64,000 nucleotides of DNA, taken from positions 127,191,530-127,255,529 of the forward strand of contig OX457061.1 of assembly GCA_949752795.1 (NCBI GenBank). Direction: 5' to 3'. The position numbers and the translations under genes were made by a program. This DNA comes from Hyperoodon ampullatus. Its lineage: Eukaryota; Chordata; Mammalia; Artiodactyla; Ziphiidae. Positions 47,666-59,946 of the stretch are shown in pieces (within the stretch, counting starts at the first letter, position 1; each line of letters starts with the position of its first letter). Below the pieces are notes generated by a model. That model was given only the letters and a program-made list of their open reading frames with translations, ran no database searches and was not told the origin of the DNA.

Positions 47666-48305
47666 GTTACTTATAAGAAGTTGAGGCACCGGCTTTTTCC
47701 ACCACCCTCAGACCTCTATATTCTCTCCAACAGCTTCAGACATGCATCTAACACTTGAAATCTCTTACTGCGTATTCATCTCTTGTTTTTTTGTTGGTTG
47801 ATGACCTACTGTGCACCAGGCACATGGATGGACAATGAAAATAGGGCATTGCTTTAGATAAATCGAACTGCCCTCCTGGATCTCAGGGCTTCATGTGCGA
47901 CACGAGACTGAATAAGTAATTACAAGGGCCAGGAGTCGTGTGAAGGAGAAGTTCAGACTTTCCACCATCTTTAAACAAGCAGAAGGATGTAGTGAAGGGG
48001 GAGGGGAGGTTTGCAGGAAGGAATTTAGTTTTACACAAAAGGGATGTAGAGACAGGGGGGTGGGGCCACAGCTGCCAAGGGTAAAGAGTAAGATGAGAGA
48101 AAAGATATTCCAGCCAGGAGCGAGCCCTTGGCTTCAAGAGTGGAGAATGAAAGGTGCCTGTGACTGATTGTTATGGAGGAGAACCCAGGGCCGGGGCCCC
48201 AGGAAGGGCACTGGAGTGGGAATTCACCTGAGGACTACACAGAGAGGATTAAAAATGTACAAATTATATTATCAAACATTCATTGTTCAGAAATGAGGAG
48301 ACCAC

Positions 48306-48432
48306 GGGACTTCCCTGGTGGTCCAGTTGTTAGGACTCTGCACTTCCACTGCAGGGGGCACAGGTTCGATCCCTGGTCAGGAACTAAGATCCTGCATGCC
48401 GCACAGAACATCCAAAAAAAAAAAAAAAAAAA
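48306..48432 (+). mobile_element. Short-form CHR-type SINE
   Basis: GGGACTTCCCTGGTGGTCCA, then a tRNA-like B box (GGTTCGATCCCTGG) and AACTAAGATCCTGCATGCCG, then an A tail (48,414-48,432). This is the ~110-bp form found widely in cetartiodactyls, distinct from the ~200-bp copies. Confidence 0.93.
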
Positions 48433-48879
48433 GGAATTTAGGAGACAAGTGTGAAGCTACCACAAGAGTTCTAAAGAAGAGTTATTCTGTGATGGGATTG
48501 TGAATGAAGAGACAGGGAAGATATGATGTATTTTAGAGGAATAAACACTCTTAAATGGTGGGAATGGCTAAAGGAGACGGAGAACAAAGAGGACTCTCAG
48601 GCCTCTCCCTTGAGCTGCTATGTGTCTGTAATGCTCTTTACTGAATGCGGAAGACCTGGGGGGACGGGTAAATACCCACAGCACAGCTTAACATCATGCA
48701 CATGGATAAGACCATCTAGGGAGGAAGCTTAAAAAAAACCACCCCAATCTACAATTAGATCTTGAGTTCTTTTTTCACTTGGAAACATAAAAGTGTAGAT
48801 ACCTAACCTTGACCTACTGGAATTCTTCAGTCAGTCCAGCTTTTGAGGTCCAAGAATACAAATTAAAAAAAAAATTCCC

Positions 48880-50250
48880 CACACTTAAAAACATGATCCC
48901 AAATGTGTAACAAAAATCACAAGATTTTAAGGAGAAATTGGGCAGTTCTCCATAACAGTAAAATAATTTTAATACTTCTCACTCTGAAACTGACAGATAA
49001 AAAATGACAAAAATTAGCCAGCTTGCCAAACTTATAAATGAGATAATTAACAAACTTTGAGTGTGTATGTATATAAAATCTGAACTTCCCCCAAAGAGAA
49101 TAAACATTTGTTTTTAGTTCTATTAAACATTATTTTTGAACTGAACCAATACAAAACACAAAAATATTCAAAAAAATTCCAAAAGATACAGATCATAAGA
49201 CCCTGTTCTACGACCACAATGCAATAAAATTAAAAATCAAATCCAAAAGATTTAAAAATTAATCACTTTTAACTCTTGCATTAAAGAAGAAAATCCAATG
49301 GAAATTACGAAATATTCAGAATTGAAAATCAACGAAAGTATTATCTACCAAAAGCACACAAAATACATTTTCAAATAATATTTAGAGGAAAATTTATAAC
49401 CTTGAAACATCAGTTGAAGTCCAATCCCACTGAAAATAAGTGAGCCAAACAGTTAAAGCAAGAAGCTAGAAAATGAAAAAAAATTAAATTAGTAAATTCA
49501 AAGAAAAGAGAAGACAGCAAAACTAGAGGTCCAAGTCAACATTAATGAAATAGAAGACAAACAAGTAAAGGAAAAGGGAGTGATGAACAAAATTAAATGT
49601 TAGCTCTTTTAAAATACAAACGAAATAGCCACAGGTCTGGACAGATTCAATAAGAAAGTCATTAATAAACAATATTTGAAATTTTGAAAGTGACAAAATT
49701 TATATTTAGTAGAGATTTTGAAAGATCATAAAATGTTTTGAAGCAATATACGCCAAAAATTTTTAAAACACAGATGGAATAGATGTTATACGATAAATAA
49801 ATTACCAAAATGTGAATATATCAGTAACCAATATATTAATTATATTAGTAATTTAAAATAATGTCATGAATCCTAGATGGTGTTTTGAGAGCGTTTTGGC
49901 AAAAATACCAAGAGCACTAGTTTGTTCCTCTGCAGATTTTTCCAGGTGTTGGGATGGCTATCCAAGTCATTTTAATAACCTATTAGGACATTAAAATTAA
50001 CACTTGCTAAAGACAATATAAGAAAATCAGGAAGTAACACTGTGTGAAAATAGATGAAAAATCCTCAATGAAATATCAGCATATACTTTTTTAAAAATAT
50101 AAGAGTGACCCAAAAGCATGAGGAATTTTTCAGAGGAGAAGCAGTGGCAGGTGTGTGGTTTCGACCAATGTTGAGAAATCTCCAAAAGATACAGGTTATC
50201 CGACCCTGTTTCCTGACTACGATGCAATGAATTTAGAACCGATCCGGACC
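48880..50250 (+). mobile_element. Ancient L1 ORF2 remnant(s)
   Basis: TAATTTTAATACTTCTCACT with CTGAAACTGACAGAT (48,965-49,000) corresponds to the DFNTP end of the endonuclease. TACGACCACAATGCAATAAA (49,209-49,230) is the SDHN region. EN-RT linker text follows to about 50,060 (AAATCCTCAATGAAATATCA), which is RT. A second diverged copy of the 49,178-49,246 segment appears at 50,188-50,245, so either two elements or a duplication is involved. No frame survives. Confidence 0.6.
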
Positions 50251-52090
50251 GATCAGTTCTGGATGTCAGAATTTAGGTGAGGGGCATTAGCCCTCGGGCT
50301 GTGGAGGTCTGTAAACTGCATGACTGCGGGTAACACAGGCCAATCCCTGAGCTTGACCGAGCTTCCGGCCGGCTGTAGCTGCATCCTCCCAGATGGAGGG
50401 TGTGGAGGAAGCTGGGCCTCCATCCTTGTTCTGGGTTTAGCAGTCTGGTTGGGATGCACCAGCCCCTTTCCTGGGCATCCAGGCGCTGCAGCCCAAAGCC
50501 CGAGGTTGCAGCTGTGGTGTGACAGGGACACACAGCTTCTGCCCCGAGCCCCACGTCAGCATTCTACCAGGATGAGTGACTTCAGCACTTGGCTTTTGCT
50601 GATTTCTGTAGAGAAAGTTTGAGTTCCCAAATTGTTTTCCTCTGTAAGGGCCCAAACACTTTCACAGATGCCAGCGTGCAAGAGTGTCATTTTGGATAAA
50701 TTAACCATGACCTTCCAGCCCATCGCCCTTCTATGATTGGTGGGCTCTGCATCCCAGCCTGCTCAGTCACCCCCACCATCTCCACCCTTTAGAGCAGCAA
50801 GGCTAGTTCTGAGATGCTGCAGAAGACACAGGAGGGTGGAGGGTTGATGCACAGAGAAAGGAAGATGATGACTGACACCTGAGGCTCACCTGATACTGTG
50901 GAATAAGACCATGTCTGAGATAATGTAGTCCTATGACTACTACCTCATGGGAAGTTTGCTTTTTTACAATAAGGCCAGAGGGCACTCATGAAAAATTTCA
51001 ACCTGGAATGGATGAGTGATCAGTGTCTGCCAAATTCCCCCAAACTTCCTCCAAAAGCTAGGAAATTCTGGTCATCCAGTATAGTGGGGGACCTGTCCAA
51101 CACGGATGCTTGTTTAAGAGATCTGAAGGCTGTTGTTGGCATTGGTTTGATTCACAGGAAAGGGCAATACCACCAATCAGAGTACCAGGAAGCTGGCAAG
51201 ATCTAGAAGTAGAGTTGGGTCTTTAGAGGATTAGGGAACGGCCACTGCTCTTCCCTGAGTCACTCACTGTCTAAGGAAGACACAGCATCACGAAATATCA
51301 GTAGAAAAAGTCAGCCTCTGTGAGGACACGTCAATGAACCCAGGGTCACCCGGGTGACAGTCTTCCTGGGAGAATCCAAATACAAGGGAGTTAATATGTA
51401 CAACCCTCACTCCTGTGGTTTCTGGCAAACATCTATTTCTTGAAGCACTGCAGCTTCTGGCTCACCCCCGCAGAGTGGTCACCTTGGCGGGCACCCAGGA
51501 TTGGGGCCACATTCCCCACCCACATGGTTTCTGATTGCTGGAATTCCTTTATTTTGTACCGACACCAGAGGGATGGCAACCTGCCTAGTGCCCAAGGGTC
51601 AGAGTCTGGATTTGGAAATGAAGGATCACAAGAGAGTCAGTGTAGCCTCGGGCTGGAGCCCCCATGGACAGGCAGGAGAAGGCAGAGCCTTCAGGTTGCC
51701 CTTATCTACCCTTCAATGCAGGATAAAGTCCAGTGCTTCCAAACGCCAGAGGAAACCAGGCTGAAGGGAAGGAGGAAAGGTGGGACCCTTCACGTGCCTC
51801 CGCCGCCTCCCGACTTCCTGCTCTTGGGTCCCGAAGAGAAGAGAGGGAGCACAGGAAGGTGTGCAAAGGTGCTTTATTCAGGGTGCTTAGTCCTACCGGG
51901 GGAGCAGCGGGTCCCATCCGTGGATGCAAATGCAGGGTCAGGAGAAATTCCTTTTGAGGTTAAGCGCTCCGGAGTTCTGCTGTCCTTGTGTTTTGTGAGG
52001 GATGAGGACAGGCCAGTCACCTGACCTCATCCTCTGGGACCACAAGGACAAATCCTAACAGTAAGCAGAGCCATCCCTCCAACGCTTCAA
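50251..52090. other. Intergenic sequence of balanced composition, nothing identified
   Basis: GC content rises compared with the left part. Several overlapping short frames exist (for example 50,320-50,622 and 51,440-52,024), but none has a recognisable domain, a consistent splice context or homology that I can name. An unrecognised old LTR or DNA transposon is possible, since 51,860-51,885 reads as an antisense AATAAAGCACC signal. Confidence 0.4.
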
Positions 52091-52092
52091 TG

Positions 52093-52150
52093 GTGTGTGT
52101 GGTCTGTGTGTGTGTAGTGTGTGTGCATGCGTGCGTGTGTGTCCGTGCAT
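52093..52150. repeat. (GT)n/(GTGC) microsatellite
   Basis: GGTGTGTGTGGTCTGTGTGT and following GTGTGCATGCGTGCGTGTGT make an impure alternating purine-pyrimidine tract. Confidence 0.9.
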
Positions 52151-52814
52151 GTTCCCACCTCCATAGGAGTGATCAGAGGACTCTGAGCTCCTAGAGTTTC
52201 GGGTCAACAGTCTGGACGTATCTACCTGAACTAGGCCAACCTCACCAGGACCAGATACAACTTAGGAATGAGAAGAAAGTCTTCAGAGGCAGTTAAGGAC
52301 CCGAATCTGGTGACCTCAAGGTAGGGAGATTTCCAGATGGGCGATCACGTGCACCCTTTAAGTCTGGGTCCAGAGGTCAAAACCGTGACATCAGGAACGT
52401 GAAGCCTGAAGCCAGTGGTGCCAGACGCCGAGGTGATTTCCATATTTCGCTTACCATACCTCTTTTACATTCCTCTTTAGCTTTCTGTTAAACTCACAGC
52501 AGATTTCCGCCAGAGCCTGCAGACAGGAAGTCAGCCTGACCAAGGCCTTAATTTCAGTCTCAAGGTGCCCTGAGCGGGAACCCAGACCAGCCATGCCAAT
52601 TTCTGACCTGCATAACTGGAAGCAAATAAAGGGTGTCGCTTTCAGGTGCCGAGGTAGCGGTGATCTCTTGTGTAGCAATAAATACCTAATATAATACAAT
52701 ATTCTAAGAACGACATTCCCACTCACATCTCCTCATGAGGCTGCCACTCCAATTGAAATGCAAGTATATAATTTAATACAACTTGACAAAGTTAATTCTA
52801 AAAAATATAGGGAA

Positions 52815-52945
52815 ATATGGGAAAAGAATCTGAAAAAGAATAGATTACATGTATATGTATAACTGAATCACTTTGCTGTACACCTGAAACTAACAACACG
52901 GTAAATCAACTATATTCCAATATAAAATAAAAGTTTAAAAAATAA
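52815..52945 (+). mobile_element. 5'-truncated L1 3' end (~130 bp)
   Basis: GGGAAAAGAATCTGAAAAAG, ATATGTATAACTGAATCACT, TTGCTGTACACCTGAAACTA and a tail after CAACTATATTCCAATATAAA are terminal L1 3'UTR of the older type. Confidence 0.85.
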
Positions 52946-53069
52946 AGTTCAGGAATTTATAAAAAATAAAGATTAAAAAATAGAGGGAAGTTCTAGAAAC
53001 TAGTAAAATAATTGGAGGGGAAAAAAATCTTCCAAGACAAATCTCGTTTGCAGGAAATTTGGAAATAAT

Positions 53070-53735
53070 TTACATAGACACTCTGCTCTCATGGAGGGAG
53101 CATAACTCCCCAGGGGAAACTGCACAGAGGGGCTGGCTCCCAAGGGGACAGGACGGAAGGGGAGAGCAAGCAACTTCACGGAGGAGAACCCTGATAAATA
53201 CCCCTCCCCACGCAGTCAAGGGTGAGGTCAGTGCTGACAAATCCTAGTGGCAGCAAGTGCCCTTGAAGTGACGTGATGGGAATAGTACTTCACCTCTGTG
53301 ATCTTCTCCCCCAAACCGCAAATCCTATTCTAATCGTAAGAAAACATCAGATAAATCTCAATACAAGGACATATTACAAAAAACCCAACCAGTCCATCCT
53401 CAAAACTGTCAAGGTCATCAGAATAAAGGAAAGTCTGTGAAAGTATCACGGCCAAGGGCAGCCTCAGGAGACAGGACAAGTAAATGTCATGTGGTACCGG
53501 GATGGGGTTCCGGGAAAAGTAGAAGGACATTTGGTAAAAGCTGAAGAAATCTGAATAAAAGTATTGGCTTCAGTTAATAATAATGCATCAACATTGGCTC
53601 ATTAATTATAACAAATGCACCTACTAATGTAAAGCATGAACAGTAGGGGAAACAGGTTTATGGCTACTCTGTACTATCCATGTTAAAAAAAAAAAAAAGG
53701 ATCTAAACCCGAAATTTTCTAAAAGATAAAGTTTA
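53070..53735 (+). mobile_element. Ancient interspersed repeat, probably old LINE 3' region
   Basis: The order GTGATGGGAATAGTACTTCA, CACCTCTGTGATCTTCTCCC, AAAACTGTCAAGGTCATCAG, GAATAAAAGTATTGGCTTCA, GTTAATAATAATGCATCAAC and TAAAGCATGAACAGTAGGGG is a widely repeated mammalian text that I recognise but cannot name securely (L1ME/L1M-type 3' end most likely). The short frame at 53,059-53,247 is part of it. Confidence 0.55.
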
Positions 53736-53750
53736 TTAAAAAGAAAACAA

Positions 53751-54050
53751 GGGACTTCCCTGGTGGCAGAGTGGTTAAGAATCCACCTGCCAATGCAGGG
53801 GCCATGGGTTCGATCCCTGGTCCGGGAAGATCCCACATACCATGGAGCAGCTAAGCCCGTGAGCCACAACTACTGAGCCCCCATGACACAACTACTGAAC
53901 CTGCGCTCTAGAGCCCGTGCTCCGCAAGAAGAGAAGCCACCGCAATGAGAAGCCCATGCACCGCAATGAAGAGTAGCCCCTGCTCGCTGCAACTAGAGAA
54001 AGCCCACACGTAGCAACAAAGACCCAACACAACCAAAAAAAAGAAAGAAA
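53751..54050 (+). mobile_element. Long-form CHR-type SINE
   Basis: Same long form as 11,784-12,177 but with fewer CAACTACTGA units, a B box GGTTCGATCCCTGG, and a tail (AAAAAAAAGAAAGAAAGAAA). Target duplication AAGAAAACAA just before the SINE and again in the tail region. Confidence 0.93.
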
Positions 54051-54059
54051 GAAAACAAA

Positions 54060-55165
54060 AACAGAACTAATTGTTTAGCATGATTCCATTTTTTAAAAAG
54101 ACAAACGATGATAAAGTTTAAAAACTATTAAATCTGGGGGTGTATTATAATAACACATTAAACTTTCTTACATTATACTAATTTGGGTGCCTTTTGTTTT
54201 ATGATTCTTAAAATTTTAAAAGGTAGCTCACATTTGAAGAAAAAAGAAAGATGCCGAATATTCTGAGATTAGAAGATGATCACTGGTCTGGACCAGCACA
54301 GAATTACTGACTTGATTTTACGGTACACATTTTTTTCCTTCTTTCACATCTATTTTAATCGTGGTGAGGAATTCAAACAATTCTACTTAATATTTTGCTT
54401 TACAAGTAATGGTTGAAACACCTCAGCCAGTGGAGACCTGTCGTAGCCCTGTACTTACAGAATCTTCCCAAGTAAATACTTTAGTTTATAAGGAGCCCCT
54501 GAACAGGCAGGAGGCCAAAGGTTTTCAGATCAGAAGTGCTAACAGGTAATTTGTGTTTATAAAAGTACTTCAGACAGCTGAAAGCCCCCTACTAAATGAT
54601 GACTTTGAAATCCTATTCTCATGTATGGACACTGTGTTAGGGACCTTCTGCCTCTTTCCCACACTCCATCTGCAGGGGTCAAGTTTGGAACCCCCAGAAA
54701 TGCAGGGAGAGCAAAAGCAGTCTGCTCTCTCCCTGGACCCTGGGCTCAAACTCACTTTGTACCTGAGACAGCAGAGGACAGCTCTGAGGGTAATCGACAG
54801 CCATGTAGCTTTCTAAAAGGTTCTGAAAGCCTTTGCCAAAAAGGGTAGTAGCAGGATGCCTAGCATTATTTAAAAAAAAAAAAAAAAAAAAAAAGACTGT
54901 CTAGGGAACCAAGAGAAAGAAAAGGAACCAACCAAAGTGCAGAGATGTGTCTAGCCAGACACTGAAAAGACAGCTCTGCCAGGGTGATGTCTTGTTGATT
55001 ACTAAGCCGGCCTTAAGTGGACCTGACAGGTGAGGACTAATGACTTCATGTAGTTATGGCCCCATGGGGATGGGGATAAGCTGATGCCAGTCATTTGCCT
55101 AAAAACATCTGGTTAAAGACCACTGTTCTCTGCCTGCGTTGGAACATGATATTAATTAAAAACCA
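54060..55165. other. Intergenic sequence with an A run
   Basis: Unique sequence. A ~24-base A run at 54,871-54,894 has no recognisable element directly in front of it. The frame at 54,553-54,816 shows no domain that I recognise. Confidence 0.45.
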
Positions 55166-55173
55166 AAGGGATG

Positions 55174-55313
55174 GAAATTCCCTGGCGGTCCAGGGAATTT
55201 GGTCCAGGGGCCAAGACTCGGTGCTTCCAGTGCAGGGGGCGCGTGTTCCATCCCTGGTCAAGGAACTAGGATCCCACACGTCTTGCACGTGGCCAAAAAA
55301 AGAAAAAAAAAAA
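55174..55313 (+). mobile_element. Short-form CHR-type SINE with internal duplication
   Basis: Short-form SINE with an 11- to 15-base duplication in the head: GGTCCAGGGAATTTGGTCCA, where a single GGTCCAG is usual. The duplication lies in the A-box region. Tail mixed A/G. Target duplication AAAGGGATG at 55,165-55,173 and 55,314-55,322. Confidence 0.92.
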
Positions 55314-55640
55314 AAAGGGATGAAGGTTTTTTTATGTTACCAAAGCAACACAATTGATGGCCCCCCAAATGTGCAATCAGCTGGTTCAAACTCATCTTGC
55401 TTTGCTTGGTTCTAGTGAGAAATAAGTTTCAAGAATGAGGAATGAGTTGCTGGGGGAGGTGGGCACTCTCTAAAGTGAAGTTTTGTGCTTCTGTAAAACC
55501 CTAGAGAAAACGTCTCGCTTTACAACCGTGGGTCTGAACTTTTAGCGAAAGGTGACAGGCCCATCAGAGGTTATGGTAAAAGATATGGTAGCTCTCCCTA
55601 GTGGCCATAAAATGCATGCACACACAGACCTTCAGTATTT

Positions 55641-55730
55641 CACAAAAATATCATGGGGTCGTTCACACGCTACAAAAATATCATGGGGTCATTCACACAC
55701 TACAGAAATATCATGGGGTCATTCACACGC
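55641..55730 (+). repeat. 30-bp minisatellite, three copies
   Basis: Three adjacent 30-base units at 55,641-55,670, 55,671-55,700 and 55,701-55,730. Each contains AAATATCATGGGGTC and TTCACAC and differs from the others by one to three bases. As 30 is a multiple of three, the frame through them (55,552-55,758) encodes a ten-residue repeat of KISWGHSHAT type. No evidence of a real gene. Confidence 0.95.
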
Positions 55731-56229
55731 TGAAGCCCACCAAGCAATCACAGGTTAAGAATTGATATTTTTTCTAGGCACTTAAACTCTGGCAACTATT
55801 ACAGGCTGTTAATAATTCTGTAATGGCAAAAGTGTTTCTACAACCTTAAATGAGAACAACTGTGAAAGTAAGCACGATGCTGCATACGGTCTCAAAAATG
55901 TGTACAAAACTTTTATACACAAAACAAACTTAACATTTAAGAGGCAGGACACATGTTGGTTACGTGATGGGGGACATCGAATGGTACTAACAGCTTTAAA
56001 ATGTGGAGGGGGACTGTTTGCAGGACAATAATTTTTCACCTTGTAATTGGATGTGACTGGGAGCAAACCATTTACAAATATAACGAAGAAAATATAGCTA
56101 GGGATATTTTAAATAGAAATCTATGTGGATCCGATTTTTAATATATTTATTTAATAAAAATTAAGACAGATCTCTTAATTCCATCCAAGAGTTATTACAG
56201 CAACATAAAAAGCAAATTTACAAGTGAAG

Positions 56230-56663
56230 ACATAGAGATTATCATACTAAGAGAAGTAAGATAGTGAAAGACAAACATCATATGAAATCACTCGTATGTG
56301 GAATCTAATTTTTAAAAAGGATACAAATGAACTATTTACAAGACAGACACAGACTTACAGATTTCAAAAACAAAGTTACAGTTACCAAAGAGGAAACATG
56401 GCCGGGGAGGGATAAATTAAGAGTTTGGGATTAACATACACACACTACTATATATAAAATAGATGACCAACAGGGACCTACTGTATAGCACAGGGAACTC
56501 TTCTCAGTACTCTGTAATAGCCTATATGGGTAAAGAATCTGAAAAAGAATGAACACCTGTATGTGTATAACTGAATCACTTTGCTATATACCAGAAACTA
56601 GCACAACATTGTAAATCAACTATACTCCAATAAAATTTTTAAAAAATAAAAATAAATTTTAAA
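56230..56663 (+). mobile_element. 5'-truncated L1 3' end
   Basis: ORF2 last codons then older-type 3'UTR (ATAGCACAGGGAACTCTTCT) ending TACTCCAATAAAATTTTTAA. A perfect 16-bp duplication AAATTTACAAGTGAAG at 56,214-56,229 and 56,664-56,679 defines both ends. Confidence 0.95.
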
Positions 56664-57099
56664 AAATTTACAAGTGAAGTAAGTGGAAGATTATTGAACC
56701 AAAGCAGAAACTAGATGTCAAGGCCAGTCTTTGTAGGCAGATAACCTCTATGCCCATAGATAAGCCTCTAGGGATTAATTACTTCAATTTAAAAATTATG
56801 GCTTAGTTCAAATAATACTGGAAGTACATTTATTTCTCACTTAACAGAAATGATGGTGGTCTTGCCACTGGCTGGGGACTGTGCCAGGCAGCAAACCAGA
56901 GGGGCACCGTCCTCTCCGTGGACAGGCGGAGCACTTCCCGTGACCCGGCCCCCGCCTGCCTGTCTGATCTTTTCCTGTCCCCATTTTTCTCAACATGACA
57001 TGTAAATGACCTTCCTTTAGGCCCCCTCTTTCCTGGCTTCCAGGCTTTTCTAGGCCGCCCTCTTTGGACGGCCCTTTCTGCATGATCACCCCCGACACC

Positions 57100-57695
57100 C
57101 GCCAGTCTCCTCCAGCCAAATCCAACTTTTTTTTCAGGTCTCAGTTGGTTTTTCCCTCAAGGTTATTTGAGCTTTTGTAATACTCTTTACACTTCAAATT
57201 ATTTGCTCAAAGTCTATGTTTCTGACTCAAGGCTGTGATCAATAATGACATGGATTCCAAGCCCTAGCAAAATTCCTAAGACAGAACAGATAAGGACTGA
57301 TAAAGATTTAGAGAATAAAATAAATGCAGACATGAATAAATGAATGACTGGCTCATGTGCTGTTGAGAGACTACGGTTTGCAGGACCTTCAAGGGCTCTG
57401 TGCAGAGTGAGCCCTACAAAGGGAGCACAGAGGTCTGCTCGTAGGAGAGATGCCACAGTCGCTCCAGGCACAACTGTGAACAGTTAGCTCTTTGGAAGTC
57501 ACAGAGCAAGTGTTTGCTCCAGACCCCGGGCTTGTCCGTTCAACAGCCCACCCTTGCAGGACTCACACACCAAAGCAGTACATCGAATGCCCAAGAAACA
57601 GTAAGACGTTGCTCCACTCTAACCTTTTCATAAGATTTTCCAGCAGACAATACAGTGTCTGGCTATGGTGGGAGTTCAACAAATACTGACGTGTT
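57100..57695 (+). mobile_element. L2-like LINE 3' region
   Basis: TTCAGGTCTCAGTTGGTTTT at 57,134 and the tail-like CAGTGTCTGGCTATGGTGGG with TTCAACAAATACTGACGTG at 57,651-57,693 suit the sense L2 3' end. The middle is too diverged to be sure that it is one element. Confidence 0.45.
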
Positions 57696-57699
57696 AAGT

Positions 57700-58605
57700 G
57701 GCTGCACAGATACACTGAGAGCCACAGAACAGAATAAATTCTAAGATCAGGGTAAAAGCGATTCCAAGCCTATATTTCCTCAAAGAAGAATGCTTTAGCC
57801 AAAATAACCCCTGTTGAATATTTATGCTGCATAAGCAGGTTGGCATTTTTAGAAATTAGACTTTCTTTTCCCTTCATTAGATGTCCTCATTAGATGCTTT
57901 ATTTCTAAGTTTAAATCCATCGAAAATACACAGAAATAAGAAGAAGCAATATAGAACCGCACATTTGCAAACATTTAATATCAAAACAGAAAACAGCCAT
58001 CATCTGTTCTTTTCTCATCATACCTTAATTTGATATGCAAATGAGCAGGGCTTCTGCCCATATTGGAATTTTACTTCGCAATTTGCTAACTCACTTTACA
58101 TAATATAGCACAGACACAGACACTTATACATAAAATTATATGCAGATCTTTTTATAATTTCTAATATTTTATTAACAGATGTTGCAAGTGTGATGATTTC
58201 TAATACTCCAAGGGAACCCACCATGTTACTGTAAAATGTTCTCTAATCTTTCTCCTCATTACCCGTTTGATTTTATTCCAACAAAATGACCTCATTTTCC
58301 TTTTATTTATTTTATATACAAGGGATGAAAAGCCTGATTTGGTAACAGTGGGCTTTTTATTGAAGAGGAAATAAAATCCCAAAATAACTTTCTGAATGTG
58401 AAATCCCCCGGTACTTAGCCTTCATGAATAAGCTAATTAGCATCTCCAAATAACTCATTAATATAAAGAAGTAGTGGCTATTCACTGAATTTCACACCTG
58501 GTTTGTAAAGCAGAGTTGTGGACAAATATAGTCTGAACTTCTGAAAGAAAAAGTTTACTTAATTATATTAGTTATTTTATCAAATGCTTTATATGAATTT
58601 TCTTT
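57700..58605. other. AT-rich intergenic sequence
   Basis: Nothing recognised. Confidence 0.5.
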
Positions 58606-58611
58606 TTTTTT

Positions 58612-58734
58612 ACCTTTTTGTTTTTGGCTGCACCACGCAGCATACAGGATCTTAGTTCCCCAACCAGGGGTGGAACCTGTGCCCCCTGCAGTGGAAGTGC
58701 GGAACCCTAACCAATGGACTGCCAGGGAAGTCCC
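58612..58734 (-). mobile_element. Short-form CHR-type SINE, antisense
   Basis: T-rich reversed tail, then TTTTGGCTGCACCACGCAGC, GATCTTAGTTCCCCAACCAG, and the end CCAGGGAAGTCCC. The flanks share GA(A/G)TTTTCTT, a 10-bp duplication with one mismatch. Confidence 0.92.
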
Positions 58735-58994
58735 TGAGTTTTCTTCTTTATCACTGATTTATTCTTTACAGAAATACTGTTTTATTCATCTAGTAAATTC
58801 ATAATTCTTATACATTCTTATAAGAATTATATGAAGATAAGTAGATAGTTTACATATATTAAACTGTTGAGACAAAAATTTAAATACATAATTCAAACAT
58901 TTCGCATCTTACGGTCTTCTAAATTTAACTAAAAGAAGCATTGATTGTCAAGAACAATTGTTTTTAAAGGATCTGGCATCCTTTAAAAAGAAAA

Positions 58995-59668
58995 AGTCAA
59001 AAAACTAAAAATAGAGCTACCATATGATGCAGCAATCCCACTCCTAAGCATGTATCTGGAGAAAATCATACATTGAAAAGATACATGCACCCCTACGTTC
59101 ATTGCAGCACTATTTACAATAACCAAGACATGGAAGCAAACTAAATGTCCATCAACAGAGGAATGGATGAAGAAGACGTGGTCCATATACACAATGTAAT
59201 ATTACTCAGCCATAAAAAAGAACGAAATAATGCCATTTGCAGCAACATGGATGGACCTGGAGATTGTCCTACTACGTGAAGTAAGTCAGAGAAAGACAAA
59301 TACCATATGATGTCACTCATATGTGGAATCTAATTTAAACAATAATACGAATGAATGTATTTATAAAACAGTAACAGACTCACAGAGTTCACAACCAAGC
59401 ACGGTTATGCAGGGGTAAGTGGGGGGAGGGATAAACTAGCAGCTTGGGATCCACACACACACACTACGATACATGGAAGAGGTAAGCAGCAAGGGCCTAC
59501 TGGACAGCTCAGGCGACCAGACTCAATAGTCCGTAGTAACCGATATGGATAAAGAATCTGAGAAAGAACAGGTACATGTATACGTATAACTGATTCACTT
59601 TGCTGTACAGCTGAAACTAACACAACATTGTAAATCAACTACACTCCAAAGAAATTTTAAAGCAATAA
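58995..59668 (+). mobile_element. 5'-truncated L1 3' end (~675 bp)
   Basis: It starts in the ORF2 C-terminal region (AAAACTAAAAATAGAGCTAC). It continues to the stop region and an older-type 3'UTR ending CAACTACACTCCAAAGAAAT. The flanks share an approximate AAAAGRARAAGTCA duplication (about 58,983-58,998 and 59,666-59,681) with one or two mismatches. Confidence 0.9.
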
Positions 59669-59946
59669 AAGGAGAAGTCATGTCTGGCAGGTAATGATCT
59701 ATTGTAAAAATGGCCACATCTATAAAAACAGAATTTGGTCCAAGTTGTGTTTCTACTCACCTGGGCCCTAGAGCCCCAGGAAGACTCAGAGTCACCCTGC
59801 TTTGTATCACTGAACTCTTCAGCCTCGAAGCCTGTGAATCTGCCTTTCACCTCGAACTTGACCATGGAGCTGGCGAGAACCCGTGTAGCACCTGAAGTAG
59901 CATGACTGTCAGAAAAGAGGGAAACTCTTAACCAATAAGAAATGGG

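Noticed and set aside
54871..54894. A run as the tail of a processed pseudogene
   Set aside because: No recognisable gene or SINE sequence precedes it and no target duplication is seen.
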